DNA of 46,613 bases, taken from assembly GCF_003989745.1 (NCBI RefSeq), contig NZ_RZGS01000019.1:1-46613 (forward strand). Direction: 5' to 3'. Made by a program: the position numbers and the translations under genes. How positions within the stretch are numbered: position 1 is the stretch's first letter; each line of letters opens with the position of its first letter. Below are positions 8,147 through 16,385 of the stretch, piece after piece. The stretch is from Legionella septentrionalis. GTDB lineage: Bacteria; Pseudomonadota; Gammaproteobacteria; Legionellales; Legionellaceae. The notes under the pieces were generated by a model. That model had not been told where the DNA came from and ran no database searches. It saw only the letters and a program-made list of their open reading frames with translations.

Positions 8147-8803
8147 TTATATATCTCTTAATTTTGTGTGTGCTTCAGAAATTACACCCAGCAAATTATA
8201 CTTCTTTTCAGAACATAACACGGCTTTAAATTGTGGATTCAATGGTACAAAATAATGATCTTGTCCATCAATCCTATACCTTCTTATTGCGATAATATTT
8301 TCATTTTCAAAAATTAGAGCCACATAGTCATTATCTTGTGGTGGTTGCATAGAAGGTTCAATAATTAATACGCTATCTTTCGCAAATACAGGTTCAAATT
8401 CCTCAGTATCTATTGAAATGGCAAAGGTATCATCTTGCGCCTGTCTTTCTGACACCCAAGTAAACCATTTACTGGGTTTTTGAGAAATTGATTGAAAATT
8501 TTTTAATTTAAAAACTGGCAAGGCCATAGTTGGCTTTAAACTTTGACTCTTTCTATCAAATTTTTCAGGTAATGCCGCATATCCCAACAGTTGATCCACT
8601 GATATTGCAAAATAATCCGCTAGTGGCTTCAAAGTGGAAATCTTAGGATCGATAACTGTTCCTGCAAGGATTCTATTAATTGTGGAAACTGGTACACCGC
8701 ATCTTTTTGCTAATTCAGAACCCGAGATATTGTCAAATGAAGTAATAAGTTTTTTAAGAATCTTACTTACTTCTGTCAATTGAGGACTACAAATTTCTGT
8801 CAT
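8147..8803 (-). CDS. CI/LexA-like repressor with XRE helix-turn-helix and inactive S24 domain
   Basis: A 218-residue regulator divergent from csrA and the tra operon. Residues about 26-75 are an XRE helix-turn-helix (ISGSELAKRCGVPVSTINRI). Residues about 125-215 keep the S24/LexA core shape (VLIIEPSMQPPQDNDYVALI, then IRRYRIDGQDHYFVPLNP). The catalytic Ser normally found in a GDSM motif is replaced by DTEE (residues 132-135). The catalytic Lys of the TVKRL motif is replaced (AIRRY, about 172-176). It therefore should not self-cleave in response to RecA. The start at 8803 has no good Shine-Dalgarno and the predicted leader is short. It probably binds the ATGCGCA elements at 8836-8866. Confidence 0.85.
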   Translation of the reverse strand: MTEICSPQLTEVSKILKKLITSFDNISGSELAKRCGVPVSTINRILAGTVIDPKISTLKPLADYFAISVDQLLGYAALPEKFDRKSQSLKPTMALPVFKLKNFQSISQKPSKWFTWVSERQAQDDTFAISIDTEEFEPVFAKDSVLIIEPSMQPPQDNDYVALIFENENIIAIRRYRIDGQDHYFVPLNPQFKAVLCSEKKYNLLGVISEAHTKLRDI

Positions 8804-8809
8804 GGGGTA

Positions 8810-8866
8810 TTGACGCCTGTTATCAAAGTGATATTATGCGCATTAGTGGTTGCGCATCAATGCGCA
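8810..8866. promoter_or_regulatory. Overlapping divergent promoters with three ATGCGCA operator elements
   Basis: Rightward towards csrA/tra: TTGACG (8810-8815), 16-base spacer, TATTAT (8832-8837). Leftward towards the repressor: TTGATG (complement of 8855-8860), 18-base spacer, TAATAT (complement of 8831-8836). The two -10 boxes share bases. Three copies of one 7-mer lie here: ATGCGCA 8836-8842, TGCGCAT 8851-8857 (inverted) and ATGCGCA 8860-8866. They cover the start of the rightward transcript and the spacer and -35 of the leftward one. This is the layout of a lambda-like repressor switch. Motif positions are seen directly; binding is inferred. Confidence 0.65.
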
Positions 8867-8973
8867 GGTAAAATAAATGCCTTCGCGAGGATCGTAACAT
8901 AAAAATGACTCTTTTCAAGACAGTGTAAAGCCTGTCGTAAACCAATAACGAAATATGTAAAAGGGAAGTAACG

Positions 8974-9213
8974 ATGCTTGTACTAAAAAGGAAGGTCGGA
9001 GAAACAATAGTTATAAATAAAACAATTTATATAACTGTGCTTAAAGATTTAAACGGAAAAATCGATCTAGGAATAGAGGCTCCAAAAGACGATATCATTG
9101 ATAGATATGAAATATTTCAAAGAAAATTAAAAAATTCTAAAGAAATCTCAGTACCTACCAATTTCGAAAAGTCTTCAGAAAATTATCTAAAAAGAACTTA
9201 CAATGGGATTTAG
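8974..9213 (+). CDS. csrA: CsrA-family RNA-binding regulator (LvrC/CsrT-like)
   Basis: A 79-residue CsrA paralogue starting at 8974 behind AAGGGAAG. The family core is clear: MLVLKRKVGETIVINKTIYI, then LGIEAPKDDIIDRYEIFQRK. The RNA-contacting Arg6 and the Arg of the DRYEI motif (Arg44 equivalent) are kept. The C-terminal tail of about 25 residues (SVPTNFEKSSENYLKRTYNG) is longer than in chromosomal CsrA. Extra csrA-like genes beside conjugation operons are characteristic of Legionella mobile elements. Its place as first gene before the pilin gene suggests post-transcriptional control of tra mRNA or of host Csr targets. Confidence 0.92.
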   Translation: MLVLKRKVGETIVINKTIYITVLKDLNGKIDLGIEAPKDDIIDRYEIFQRKLKNSKEISVPTNFEKSSENYLKRTYNGI

Positions 9214-9329
9214 CTATAGAAGAACTCAGATTTTTTATTATGTGATTGTTATTGCGTGAAACACTTGAATTCGCATAGAAGAGAAAATTTGAATTTAGGA
9301 ATTTAAAACCAATTAATGCTGAGTGTAAT

Positions 9330-9737
9330 ATGAAAAAAATGGTTAAATATTTGTCTTATGCAGTAATTTTCAACGCTTCTTTATCAACTGCGATATTTGC
9401 AGCGGAGTCTGATAAATACCAAGCTATCAATCAATGTGATCATGTAAAAAGAAGTATTGACCATATTATAAGTAAAGATCAGCTAGGATCTTGCCGTGGA
9501 GATTTATCTATTGCATCAGCATATATCAAAGCGACCAAAAATGAATTGCTTCATAACAAGATAGATAAAGCTCTGGAGACAGTTAAATTTGCAAAACATG
9601 AATTAAACGAAATAGGTAGCAATAGGTCTAATTGTACTCACGTATCCCAAGAATCAAGAATTGCTCTTTCAGAAACTATACTTTTGGAATCCGAAATAAA
9701 CATTTTGGAACGACTCAGAAGAGCTTTCACTGGTTAA
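9330..9737 (+). CDS. Small secreted or periplasmic protein of unknown function
   Basis: A 135-residue protein with a clear signal peptide (KMVKYLSYAVIFNASLSTAI, then FAA; cleavage expected near residue 25). The mature part is helical with four Cys (NQCDHVKRS, LGSCRGDL, NRSNCTHVS among them) and ends LERLRRAFTG. No family is recognised. It lies between csrA and traA in the same direction, so it probably belongs to the conjugation regulon as a periplasmic accessory or a product handled with the pilus. The Shine-Dalgarno is weak (GAGTGTAAT), which leaves room for post-transcriptional control. Confidence 0.65.
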   Translation: MKKMVKYLSYAVIFNASLSTAIFAAESDKYQAINQCDHVKRSIDHIISKDQLGSCRGDLSIASAYIKATKNELLHNKIDKALETVKFAKHELNEIGSNRSNCTHVSQESRIALSETILLESEINILERLRRAFTG

Positions 9738-9906
9738 TACGTGACGTCCGTCATTATTAAGTAATTCTTTACGACTGATATATACCTCAATTATTTATGA
9801 AATTAGGCAACTAGGGCCTAAGGTATTTTCACAACCCAAAAAAAGGAAATTCAAGCAGTAAATCTAATTAAAAGCATAGATTTTTTGAAAAAAAAGGAGA
9901 TAAAAA
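9738..9906 (+). promoter_or_regulatory. Leader of traA with possible CsrA (GGA) sites
   Basis: In the 169 bases before traA, two AAGGA motifs are present: GGA 9845-9847 and GGA 9896-9898. The second is the traA Shine-Dalgarno. CsrA proteins block translation by binding paired A(N)GGA motifs, one over the Shine-Dalgarno. TGACG-TC-CGTCA at 9742-9753 is a short dyad. No strong promoter was identified. Confidence 0.35.
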
Positions 9907-10221
9907 GTGAAAATTAAAAAAATATGTGACGATGCCAGTGTCAAAATTTATTTATATTGCAGAGATATTCTTCCGTTTATTGTCCTAGGAACATTTTTTT
10001 ATTTTTTACTTACAAATGTAAGTTATGCAGGTGGAACAAATCATCTAAGCGGATTAAAAGCTGATGTCAGCGCTACTTTCGGAAAAGGTTCTGATACACA
10101 GTATTTTATCCTTTTAGCTGAAGGATTGGGAGGTGCTTATGCCTTCTGGAAAACTAAGAGTATCCCTGTTTTATGCGGGCTCCCAGTCTTAATGGTTTTT
10201 ACCCATTGGGCTCTAAGATAA
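9907..10221 (+). CDS. traA: TraA, F-type propilin
   Basis: A 104-residue propilin starting at GTG 9907 behind AAGGAG. A long leader of about 41 residues, including a hydrophobic stretch (ILPFIVLGTFFYFLLTNVSY), ends in Ala and gives a mature subunit of about 63 residues starting GGTNHLSG. The mature protein has a central helix (FILLAEGLGGAYAFWKTKSI) and a hydrophobic C-terminal helix, as in F pilin, whose mature form is 70 residues. The leader is typical of TraA. No traQ chaperone or traX acetylase gene is seen in the operon. It is the first structural gene of the operon, followed directly by traL. Confidence 0.85.
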   Translation: MKIKKICDDASVKIYLYCRDILPFIVLGTFFYFLLTNVSYAGGTNHLSGLKADVSATFGKGSDTQYFILLAEGLGGAYAFWKTKSIPVLCGLPVLMVFTHWALR

Positions 10222-10511
10222 TGGCTTACAGTTATCAAACTTTTATGCTCGCAGATGAGCCAAAGATTGCAGGTATACCCGTCACAACAGGTGTGCCTGT
10301 ATTTCTTCTGACTGCGATTGGTTTGGTGACAGGATTTGCCACCACATTATTTTTAATAGGAACAGCCTTGAGCCTATTCATGCATTTTAAATTTGGAGGC
10401 TTATCCTTGCGTATTCTACTGTCAATGGTTTATTGGTCATTTCCACAAGCCATGACGCATATCCTTTTTCGGACGTTTCCTAATTCTGCAAATAGAGTTT
10501 ATATCAGGTGA
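10221..10511 (+). CDS. traL: TraL, F-type T4SS inner membrane protein (VirB3-like)
   Basis: A 96-residue protein starting at ATG 10221, whose A is the last base of the traA stop (TAATG). A longer frame from 10173 overlaps traA and is not used. It has the TraL family N-terminus (DEPKIAGIPVTTGVPVFLLT), two close hydrophobic helices and the C-terminal SLRILLSMVYWSFP followed by FPNSANRVYI. TraL is needed for F pilus assembly at the inner membrane. Confidence 0.9.
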   Translation: MAYSYQTFMLADEPKIAGIPVTTGVPVFLLTAIGLVTGFATTLFLIGTALSLFMHFKFGGLSLRILLSMVYWSFPQAMTHILFRTFPNSANRVYIR

Positions 10512-10515
10512 GATT

Positions 10516-11082
10516 ATGGATACTGATTATCGTGATAATGCAATTGTTCGATCTCAACTTCTATTAAAAATGACTTTAGTTTGGGCGTTATCTTCGAGTC
10601 TTGCTGTCGTGGTTTTGAGCTTTCTTTGCTTGTATGCATTCAAGCATAAACAAGTCCACTGGCTTCCTGTTTGCGGTGTTTCTGAATTTAATTTAAGTGA
10701 ATCGAATTACTCCCCATCTTATTTAAAAGAAATGGCCATAAAAGTCATTAATCTTCGTTTAACGTACAACCCTGAAACGGTTGACTCACGTTTTATGTCA
10801 TTAATTCATCTAATTCCTGCTAGCAGACAAGAAGCGTTTAAAAAAATACTGGATGCAGAGCGGGAAGCAGTCCAAGAAAAAAACATTAGCAGCGTTTTTT
10901 ATGAAGAAGAAATTGCTGCAGATACAGCCCTTCAACAGGTAAAAATCAACGGATTTTTATATCGAACAAGTCATGGATTACAAGTCAAACCACAATATAA
11001 AACGTATCTTTTGACCTTCTCTTTTAAAGATGGGGTTTTGTGGCCAGAGTCAGTAAAGGAGATAGAAAATGCAAAAAATTAG
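10516..11082 (+). CDS. traE: TraE, VirB8-like T4SS protein
   Basis: A 188-residue protein with one N-terminal membrane helix (about residues 20-45) and a periplasmic domain typical of TraE. The signatures are SYLKEMAIKVINLRLTYNPE (about residues 68-87) and a late YLLTFSFKDG strand. It is part of the inner-membrane platform of the F-type transfer system. Its last 14 bases overlap traK, which points to coupled translation. Length is normal for F TraE (188 residues). Confidence 0.92.
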   Translation: MDTDYRDNAIVRSQLLLKMTLVWALSSSLAVVVLSFLCLYAFKHKQVHWLPVCGVSEFNLSESNYSPSYLKEMAIKVINLRLTYNPETVDSRFMSLIHLIPASRQEAFKKILDAEREAVQEKNISSVFYEEEIAADTALQQVKINGFLYRTSHGLQVKPQYKTYLLTFSFKDGVLWPESVKEIENAKN

Positions 11083-11791
11083 CATATTTCTAGCTGGCAT
11101 ATTGTTTTCCAATGCACTTTTTGCAGGCTCTCAACCTTCTGAAATTAAATTTGAAGAAGGGGAGCAGCTTAATGCTTCTTTATCCAAATTAAATTTCAAT
11201 CGAATTTTCGTTGAAGGTGAGCGTATTGTTAAAGTGAGCTATCCAGAACATACCTTTATTGTAGATAAGACCGAGACAGAGGATGAATTGGATGGATCAG
11301 TTTATATTAAACCATTAGTCGATTTTGAGCTCACTGTTTTCTTTACAACGGATGAAGATCATCATTTTTCATTAACGGTAAAACCGAATGAAACGCTTGG
11401 AGAAACACTAAAGCTTGTTCGCAAAGGACAAAAAGGCTACGACTACGCACAGAGTAAACAAAACGAGCAATATAGAACAGATGACGCTATGACGTCCCTC
11501 ATGGAAGGAAAAATTCCAGATGGTTTTAGTGAAATCAAAATCAAACCGTCCTCATTTTATTTTCATAAAAGCCTCAAGCTAACTCTACTGAAACAATACA
11601 GGGGCAATGGTTCTTCTGCTTATATTTATCGCGTAGAAAATAAATCAAAAGAGTTTGTTGAGTTAACGCCGTCTCTTTTTGAAAACAATAAATTATTGTC
11701 TCTTGAGCTGTCGGAAAAAAGCTTACCACCGAAGCAAATGGCTTATCTATATGGATTTTATCGAGATGAACATATTGGTTTAAAGGGATAA
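11069..11791 (+). CDS. traK: TraK, VirB9-like secretin-type protein
   Basis: A 240-residue periplasmic/outer-membrane core component. The signal peptide (SIFLAGILFSNALFAG) is cleaved near residue 19. The beta-rich N-terminal domain shows LSKLNFNRIFVEGERIVKVS, and the C-terminal half has MAYLYGFYR near the end. It forms the core complex with TraB and TraV. The start at 11069 has GGAGA nine bases upstream and lies inside traE. Confidence 0.92.
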   Translation: MQKISIFLAGILFSNALFAGSQPSEIKFEEGEQLNASLSKLNFNRIFVEGERIVKVSYPEHTFIVDKTETEDELDGSVYIKPLVDFELTVFFTTDEDHHFSLTVKPNETLGETLKLVRKGQKGYDYAQSKQNEQYRTDDAMTSLMEGKIPDGFSEIKIKPSSFYFHKSLKLTLLKQYRGNGSSAYIYRVENKSKEFVELTPSLFENNKLLSLELSEKSLPPKQMAYLYGFYRDEHIGLKG

Positions 11792-11797
11792 TTGATT

Positions 11798-13255
11798 ATG
11801 TTTGCTCAAATTAAAAAATTACTTAGATTTAAACAAATAATAAATGCCAATAAAAAGGCAAGAATAGAGCAGCTGAAGAATGCTCTCGTTTTCTTAGCCA
11901 TTGCTGGTGCTTGTTATGGATTTTACTTATTTTCTTCTAACGAATCTGACACATCAAAAACAATTGAACCGCCGGTATTTGATGGTGCTTTTGATAAAGC
12001 ATTTAGTAGAGTCAGCGACGAGGCATTAATTGAGAAACAACAACATCAGATTGATGCATTAAAAGAGATGATTTCCAAAAATGAAAATAATCTTGTAAAC
12101 AACCGTAACCCTTCTGATAACGAAACCAAATCTTTGGTGGAAGCTTTAAAAGAAAAGCTGGATAAGCTTGAAGCCGAAAATCAAAAAATAAACGAAAAAC
12201 TTCAAGTAACACTACTAAAAAATGCCCAAGCAAGTCTTGTTGCAGTAACACCTCCTACACGTGAGGAAATGGAAGAACATCGTCTAAACCGTTTGCAGTT
12301 AGAAAAGGAACGGTATTTAAAAGCGGGACTTGAGACCGTCCACTTTAATTATCGGCGAAAGAATTTTAGAGAGGAGAGAACACCGGATAATTATGTATGG
12401 GCGGGGACATTTGCTGAAGGTGTTCTTTTAAGTGGTGCCAAAGGAGATGCCGGGATTAATGGGGCGAAAAATATGGGTACGGCACTTATCAGGCTCGATT
12501 CGGATGGCATTATGCCAAACAATAAGCACTCGCATTTAAATGGTTGTTTCGCTTTGGTGTCTACTTATGGAGATTTGTCTGAAGATGCAGTGGTAATGCA
12601 CCTGGAAACTTTATCTTGCATCGGGAAGTTAAATTTTGAGCAAAAGGTTTATGGGGCGGTTTTTGACTTAGATGCCATGCAAGACTTAAGGGGAACTTCC
12701 ATTTTAAAGACAAAACCACTTTTAAATTACACAGCTGCTGCAGGTTTTTTGGCTGGAATTGGTGATGGTTTAAAAAACTACGGAACCGCTCAATCCATAA
12801 ATCCGCAGACAGGGGCTATTACAACCTATTCAACCGCTGCAAATCTTGCTCAATCTGCTGGAGGAGGGGCACTATCTAATCCGGCGAACCGAATATCAGA
12901 TTACATTATGAAAATTGCTGATATCTATCATCCTTTGGTTGTTGCACGGGCTGGTCGACGTGTTTCTGTGATGTTTAGTAAGGGATTTTGGATTGATAGA
13001 AAACATCAAGTATATGACTCAAGCGAGGCCATTGATAATCAAGAAGCAAAGAGTGAAGCAGGTATTACCACAACTGTAAGCCGTGCATTAAGTATTCCCC
13101 AATCTGAAACCATGAATCCAGTTCATGAAGAAAATGTCTATTCCGCCCATTCGGAACCGGATGAACAAGTGGCACAGCAATTTTTAAAACAAACTGGGGT
13201 AAGCAGTGAGCCTCTTTTTTCAAATGTAAGTCCAAAGGACGCCACTCATGGTTAG
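11798..13255 (+). CDS. traB: TraB, VirB10-like scaffold
   Basis: A 485-residue protein linking inner and outer membranes. I use ATG 11798; an in-frame TTG at 11792 is an alternative. One membrane helix (about residues 27-46, LVFLAIAGACYGFYLFSSNE) is followed by a coiled coil (about 65-145). The C-terminal beta-barrel domain follows (YVWAGTFAEGVLLSGAKGDA, then LNGCFALVSTYGDLSEDAV, then AGRRVSVMFSKGFWID). Its proline content is lower than in F TraB. The stop overlaps the next gene by eight bases. Confidence 0.93.
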   Translation: MFAQIKKLLRFKQIINANKKARIEQLKNALVFLAIAGACYGFYLFSSNESDTSKTIEPPVFDGAFDKAFSRVSDEALIEKQQHQIDALKEMISKNENNLVNNRNPSDNETKSLVEALKEKLDKLEAENQKINEKLQVTLLKNAQASLVAVTPPTREEMEEHRLNRLQLEKERYLKAGLETVHFNYRRKNFREERTPDNYVWAGTFAEGVLLSGAKGDAGINGAKNMGTALIRLDSDGIMPNNKHSHLNGCFALVSTYGDLSEDAVVMHLETLSCIGKLNFEQKVYGAVFDLDAMQDLRGTSILKTKPLLNYTAAAGFLAGIGDGLKNYGTAQSINPQTGAITTYSTAANLAQSAGGGALSNPANRISDYIMKIADIYHPLVVARAGRRVSVMFSKGFWIDRKHQVYDSSEAIDNQEAKSEAGITTTVSRALSIPQSETMNPVHEENVYSAHSEPDEQVAQQFLKQTGVSSEPLFSNVSPKDATHG

Positions 13256-13472
13256 AAAAATGTTGAGAAGCACACTATTGGGGATATTTATGTTAACTGG
13301 GTGTGGCACATCCATTCTTGACAATAAAGATGCAAGGTGCCCTTTCGTGGATAGAGGTGGGTGTCAAAGTATGGAGCAGGTTAATCAAATGGTTAATGAA
13401 AGACGATTTACTCACGATGGACAATTTGTCCTGCAGGCAAGATGTGTAGGTGCGTGCAAAGAATTTAAATAG
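13248..13472 (+). CDS. traV: Short TraV-like outer-membrane lipoprotein
   Basis: A 74-residue lipoprotein in the traV position. The lipobox LTGC ends at Cys19. The following CPFVDRGGCQSMEQVNQMV resembles the conserved Cys-x-Cys-Met-(S/T)-x-x-x-x-N segment at the start of F TraV. F TraV is about 170 residues, so this is less than half the length: it keeps the lipid anchor and the first conserved block but lacks the C-terminal part. Because it ends normally just before traC, it may be a naturally short form. Identity rests on position, lipobox and this motif. Confidence 0.75.
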   Translation: MVRKMLRSTLLGIFMLTGCGTSILDNKDARCPFVDRGGCQSMEQVNQMVNERRFTHDGQFVLQARCVGACKEFK

Positions 13473-13492
13473 GCATTTGATAGGGAGTAGGA

Positions 13493-16051
13493 ATGCTAAA
13501 CAATATAAAAGATTGGGTTGTTGATACAAAAAATCTTTTTAATCAGTATCTGCATGAAAAGGAATTTGAGGTCAATGTAGAAAAAAATCACAATCTATTA
13601 GATTTGAGTGAGCACCAATATCCCTCATTTTCTGAGCTTTTTCCTTATCAGTTTTTTGATGGTGAATCCAAGCTATTCGTCAATAAGTATAATGTGGGTT
13701 TGCTCTACCGCATAACACCCTTAACAGGGGCTAATGAGAAAATTGCAGAGCAACTGGACAATATTTTACGTACCAAAATTTCCCATGATTTCACCCTGCA
13801 GCTTATTTTAGTCAAACATAATCAAATCGGAATTTTCTTAGATAATTTTGCGTCACAGTTTAATCAAAGTGAGTTTAAACATTTAAATTTGTTAGGTGAT
13901 AGCCTCAAATCATTTTATCAAAAGGCTGCGGTTCAGGGCTTTCAAACTAGTACAGCTATTGCACCAAGACTAACGCACACTGAATGTTATGTTTTGATAG
14001 ACAAGCCTAAAAAGGGCGGTGAGAAGGCATTGAAAGCTTCATTTGGTCAATTCAAAGTATCTTTTGAAGCAGCGCTCACCGCTGCAAAATTGGGATTTAG
14101 ATTATGTGATGTTAATGATTTGCTATCCTTGCTTAATTTTTATCTAGCAAATGAGCCTTCTAATATTTTCCCTAAAAAAGAGGTGTATGACAAAACGCAA
14201 TTGATAAAACATCAGGTTGTAGGTCGTGATTTTGATATCGACGTTGAAAAAGATGCACTCACCATTCGAGGGGTAAATAAGCAAGGGAAACCGTATGAAA
14301 CTTTAGTTTCTGTTTTAACGATAGATGCTCTTCCTTCTGAATTTCATCTTTGGTCTAACATCAACAATGCTAATAATATTTTTCATCCAGAACAAAGTAT
14401 TCCTTGCAATCATATTATTTCAGTTACTTATCAGGTCGATGACTTGGCTAAGGCGCAAAGCCGTGCCAACCGGAAAACTCGTGATCTGGATAAAAAAGCA
14501 AAAAGTGATTATGCCCTGCATGTAGCGGGAACTGAAGAGCAGGCTCGTGCGTGGCGGAAATTTCGGGATGACTTATCCTCACATAAAACTCGATCATGCA
14601 AAATGCTTTATAACGTTATTTTGTTTTCACAAATATGCGATTTTGCACGGGATATAGAAGCAGCGCGTAGTGCTTTTTCGTATAACGGCATTAAGTTAGC
14701 ACTTTGTAGGCGGATGCAGCTTCCATACTTTCTTGTCTCCATGCCTTTCTTTTTCACAGCTCATATGGAAAATGATTTTAAATTACCCACCATGATGTGG
14801 CCGATATCTTCCTGGAATGCAACACAATATATGCCAATACTGGCCGATTGGTGCGGAACGGGCAAAGGGATATTACTTCCTACAATGCGAGAACAGTTCG
14901 CCTGTATCGATCCATTTTCAAATGCTTTTGGGACTAATTACAACATTGCAGTGACAGGTACTTCAGGTGGAGGAAAAAGCTTTTTTATCCAAATGCTGAT
15001 GCTCAATATTTTGTTTAATGGTGGCGACATTTTCATTATTGATGTTGGCGGTAGTTATAGAAAGCTTTGTGAAGCATTAGATGGTGTTTATCTCGAATAT
15101 TCTAACTTGGCGATGAATCCATTCACTCATGTGGTTGATATATGGAGAGATATTGATGACATCATTGCTTTATTTGAATTGTTAGCTTGTCCTCGAAATG
15201 GGGCAAGTGATGATGATCGTGGAACTTTGCGGGAAGCGATTCTCACGTCCTTTAATGCAACGGGCAATAAAACGTGTATTGATGATGTTCAGCATCGGTT
15301 ATTGACGCTTTACCAGGATGATAAAGAAACCTATCCAACCGCTAGAATTTTGGCTAAAAATCTTGATCGCTATTGCACGCATGCGGAACACGGCAAAGCA
15401 TTCAATGCACCTTCTGAACTTTCACCTAGTGCACGCCTAATTGTTGTAGACCTAAAAGAGATTGAAGACAATCAAAGTATTCGAGCTCCTGTTCTTTTGT
15501 CAGTGATTTCTCAGTTTCAACGTCGAATGTTTAATTCTCCTAGAAGCCGTCAAAAAATGTGTGTAATAGATGAGGCTTGGTCATTCTTTACTGGAGACTT
15601 AATTGCTGCGAATTTTATTACTAAAGGGTTTCGGACAGGACGACGGCATAAGGCATCTTTTGTAACAATAACTCAAGGAATTGATGATTACTTTGAATTT
15701 TCTGAGGCGAGAGCTGCTTGGGAAAATTCTGCGTTAAAGCTTATTTTCCTGCAGGAGCAATCCGCTTTGCTTGAGCATCAAAAAACTCATGAAACCTTTT
15801 CTGAATATGAAATCAATTTACTCAAATCTTTTCCCAAAGCACGGGATGCTGGCTTTTCCCAAGTACTGGTTAGAGCAAATGGTATTTCTTCATTCCATCG
15901 ATTGTTTGTAGATCCATTTACTAAAGTTTTGTTGTCGTCAGACGGGGACGATTATCAGGCAGTTGCCAATTATGTGGCTAGTGGTTTGGAGTTTCTTGAG
16001 GCGGTATCAAGGGTAGCAATTGAGCATTATGGAGCAAGTCATGGAATTTAG
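13493..16051 (+). CDS. traC: TraC, VirB4-like conjugation ATPase
   Basis: An 852-residue cytoplasmic ATPase that powers pilus assembly. The N-terminal TraC/VirB4 domain begins YPSFSELFPYQFFDGESKLF. The ATPase core has Walker A GTSGGGKSFF (about residues 489-498), Walker B MCVIDEAWSFF, and a downstream ITQGIDDYF motif. Length agrees with F TraC (875). It follows traV by 20 bases with a strong GGGAG. The last bases overlap trbI. Confidence 0.95.
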   Translation: MLNNIKDWVVDTKNLFNQYLHEKEFEVNVEKNHNLLDLSEHQYPSFSELFPYQFFDGESKLFVNKYNVGLLYRITPLTGANEKIAEQLDNILRTKISHDFTLQLILVKHNQIGIFLDNFASQFNQSEFKHLNLLGDSLKSFYQKAAVQGFQTSTAIAPRLTHTECYVLIDKPKKGGEKALKASFGQFKVSFEAALTAAKLGFRLCDVNDLLSLLNFYLANEPSNIFPKKEVYDKTQLIKHQVVGRDFDIDVEKDALTIRGVNKQGKPYETLVSVLTIDALPSEFHLWSNINNANNIFHPEQSIPCNHIISVTYQVDDLAKAQSRANRKTRDLDKKAKSDYALHVAGTEEQARAWRKFRDDLSSHKTRSCKMLYNVILFSQICDFARDIEAARSAFSYNGIKLALCRRMQLPYFLVSMPFFFTAHMENDFKLPTMMWPISSWNATQYMPILADWCGTGKGILLPTMREQFACIDPFSNAFGTNYNIAVTGTSGGGKSFFIQMLMLNILFNGGDIFIIDVGGSYRKLCEALDGVYLEYSNLAMNPFTHVVDIWRDIDDIIALFELLACPRNGASDDDRGTLREAILTSFNATGNKTCIDDVQHRLLTLYQDDKETYPTARILAKNLDRYCTHAEHGKAFNAPSELSPSARLIVVDLKEIEDNQSIRAPVLLSVISQFQRRMFNSPRSRQKMCVIDEAWSFFTGDLIAANFITKGFRTGRRHKASFVTITQGIDDYFEFSEARAAWENSALKLIFLQEQSALLEHQKTHETFSEYEINLLKSFPKARDAGFSQVLVRANGISSFHRLFVDPFTKVLLSSDGDDYQAVANYVASGLEFLEAVSRVAIEHYGASHGI

Positions 16052-16385
16052 GGATAAAAAAAAGATTCTGGCCTTTTTCTTAGTAGGGCTTATAGGAGCC
16101 ATGCTTGTTTATGGACAATTGCAAAACAAGCCAACGTTGGTTGTTATCGATATGAAACGGGCTCTTCATCAGCCTGCCTTCCAGTTAAGTCGTACCCAAT
16201 TGTCTCCAAACAAACAAGCAGAAATGCTTAAACAATATTCAAACTCTTTACCAGAAGTTATATCTGCTTATGGTAAATCCCACAATGTAACTGTTATTGC
16301 AGCGCCCGTTATCGTATCTCATATCGAAGACATTACAGATGTGATTATTGGGCAAACCTTTGAAAGATTAAAGCATCATGATTAA
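16041..16385 (+). CDS. trbI: TrbI, F-type inner-membrane protein
   Basis: A 114-residue protein between traC and traW, the same position as trbI in F. I use ATG 16041, which has GGAG six bases upstream; ATG 16029 and TTG 16020 are in frame. A single N-terminal helix (KKILAFFLVGLIGAMLVYGQ) is followed by VVIDMKRALHQPAFQLS and a C-terminal segment VIAAPVIVSHIEDITDVI. In F, trbI affects pilus retraction. It overlaps traW by eight bases. Confidence 0.85.
   Translation: MEFRDKKKILAFFLVGLIGAMLVYGQLQNKPTLVVIDMKRALHQPAFQLSRTQLSPNKQAEMLKQYSNSLPEVISAYGKSHNVTVIAAPVIVSHIEDITDVIIGQTFERLKHHD

Noticed and set aside
10173-10220. Longer TraL start overlapping traA
   Set aside because: The TAATG start at 10221 gives normal TraL length and avoids a 48-base overlap.
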